From a bacterium (lineage in GTDB: Bacteria; UBP15; UBA6099; DSWB01): DNA of 6,067 nt. Made by a program: the position numbers and the translations under genes. The notes beneath the pieces are model-generated. The model ran no database searches and was not told where the DNA came from. It saw only the letters and a list, made by a program, of their open reading frames with translations. The DNA lies in NCBI GenBank assembly GCA_020061125.1, contig JAGUYV010000094.1, forward strand, positions 1-6,067, given 5' to 3'. Below are positions 5,351 to 6,067 of the stretch, one piece after another (the stretch's first letter is position 1; every line of letters starts with the position of its first letter).

Positions 5351-6067
5351 TCAGCGGCGCGGCTGCAAATCCGCGAGAACTTCGCGCATGGTTTCCACCA
5401 TGCCGTCGTCGCGATACAGAGTCGCGCTCCACTTGAGTCCGGGAATGGCGCGCGTGTAAGTGTCCCAGTCGCGCTCCCACTGGTTTGCGTATGCAAAGGC
5501 TTTAGCGCGGTCCGTTTCGGCGCCGCTTTCCTTCCACCGGCAGTAGTATAGATACGCGGCCGCATAGCTGCGCAGAACCCGCGCCAGGGCCAGTTCGTAC
5601 TCCAGGGACTGGACCGCGGACTGGCGCAGGTCCGCGGGCGCGGACAAATCTTTGGCGATGCCGAGCATGTCCTGGATCAGCAACACGGCGTCTTCCTTTT
5701 CACGCACCATGTGATCCACGCTCGCCGCGGCGGCCGTGTAGATTTTACGCAGGGGGCCGCTGCCTTTGATGACATCGTCGCGCACCCAGTTTTCGTTGGG
5801 CATCCAGGGGTCGCCCTTGGCCTGTGCGTATGCCTCGAAATACATGAGCTTGCGCACGGCCTCCGTGGACATTGCCAAAAGGGCCGCGATTTTGTCCGCA
5901 TCCTCGGCGCCGAAGGTGAGCGCGCCCCATTCTCGGGCCAGGTCTCCGGGGTCCAGGGCAGGATTCCAGGCCAGGTGCGCGGCGGCGTAGATGTTGGCCT
6001 GGTTCCAGAGATCGGTTTTGGGATAGGGGCCGTCCCAGCCGCCGCCGTGGTGCCAGTTCCATGCGCC
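5351..6067 (-). CDS. GH67-like glycoside hydrolase, C-terminal part (5' end beyond window)
   Basis: The frame is open from the right edge to a TGA at 5353-5351, giving the last 238 residues of a larger protein. Near the edge is WNWHHGGGWDGPYPKTDLW, then NQANIYAAAHLAWNPALDP (22-40) and LAREWGALTFG (43-53). This Asn/Gln-Ala-Asn, LAWNP, REW...TFG pattern matches my recollection of the C-terminal region of family 67 alpha-glucuronidases and related polysaccharide-degrading enzymes. A MPNENWVRDD motif follows, then an all-helical tail rich in Ala, Leu and Trp. The catalytic residues would lie upstream and are not visible. The tail differs from the GH67 ending I remember, so it may belong to a related but separate family. 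A TTG or ATG inside the frame (5878, 5872) is not taken as the start because homology continues to the edge. It converges on the GGDEF gene with only 24 bases between stops and no obvious terminator. Confidence 0.5.
   Translation of the reverse strand, partial: GAWNWHHGGGWDGPYPKTDLWNQANIYAAAHLAWNPALDPGDLAREWGALTFGAEDADKIAALLAMSTEAVRKLMYFEAYAQAKGDPWMPNENWVRDDVIKGSGPLRKIYTAAAASVDHMVREKEDAVLLIQDMLGIAKDLSAPADLRQSAVQSLEYELALARVLRSYAAAYLYYCRWKESGAETDRAKAFAYANQWERDWDTYTRAIPGLKWSATLYRDDGMVETMREVLADLQPRR

Noticed and set aside
5354-5368. GGCGCGGCTGC shared with the repeat-element hairpin near 1754
   Set aside because: An 11-base GC-only match inside a coding region is expected by chance at this base composition.
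1-6067. tRNA, rRNA, CRISPR array, insertion sequence or phage genes
   Set aside because: No cloverleaf, rRNA segment, repeat-spacer array, transposase or integrase motif was seen on either strand.

Overview
The window is GC-rich bacterial chromosome with short intergenic gaps and genes on both strands. Nothing in it is phage- or plasmid-like. No gene fixes the phylum. The GC-rich coding style, the 9-bp GGCARGATA-type intergenic repeat and the probable leaderless or -10-only promoters suggest an uncultured, non-model lineage. A Hydrogenedentota- or PVC-like bacterium is a guess only.

Layout: (1) 1-1652, minus strand, most of an ABC-F ATPase whose 3' end lies beyond the left edge. (2) 1653-1932, a divergent intergenic region carrying an imperfect inverted repeat built of 9-bp units and a TATAAT box close to each flanking start codon. 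(3) 1933-2664, plus strand, a classical short-chain dehydrogenase/reductase. (4) 2814-2981, plus strand, an unrecognised 55-residue protein with its own -10 box, Shine-Dalgarno and strong 3' hairpin, so a self-contained small gene. (5) 4031-3127, minus strand, a two-gene operon encoding a DUF2177 membrane protein and a TspO/MBR protein. (6) 4250-5326, plus strand, a polytopic membrane protein with a degenerate GGDEF domain; the catalytic signature reads QNNGF, while the RxxD inhibitory-site motif is kept at its usual position. (7) 6067-5351, minus strand, the C-terminal 238 residues of a protein resembling the C-terminal part of GH67-type glycoside hydrolases.

The genes do not form one pathway. 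The likely functional unit is the DUF2177-TspO pair, two small integral membrane proteins plausibly tied to tetrapyrrole, light or oxidative stress. It is divergently oriented to the GGDEF receptor-like gene across a 218-bp region. The items most worth a second look are the catalytically dead GGDEF protein with an intact c-di-GMP I-site, the 55-residue orphan gene, the structured 9-mer repeat, and the apparently leaderless starts.
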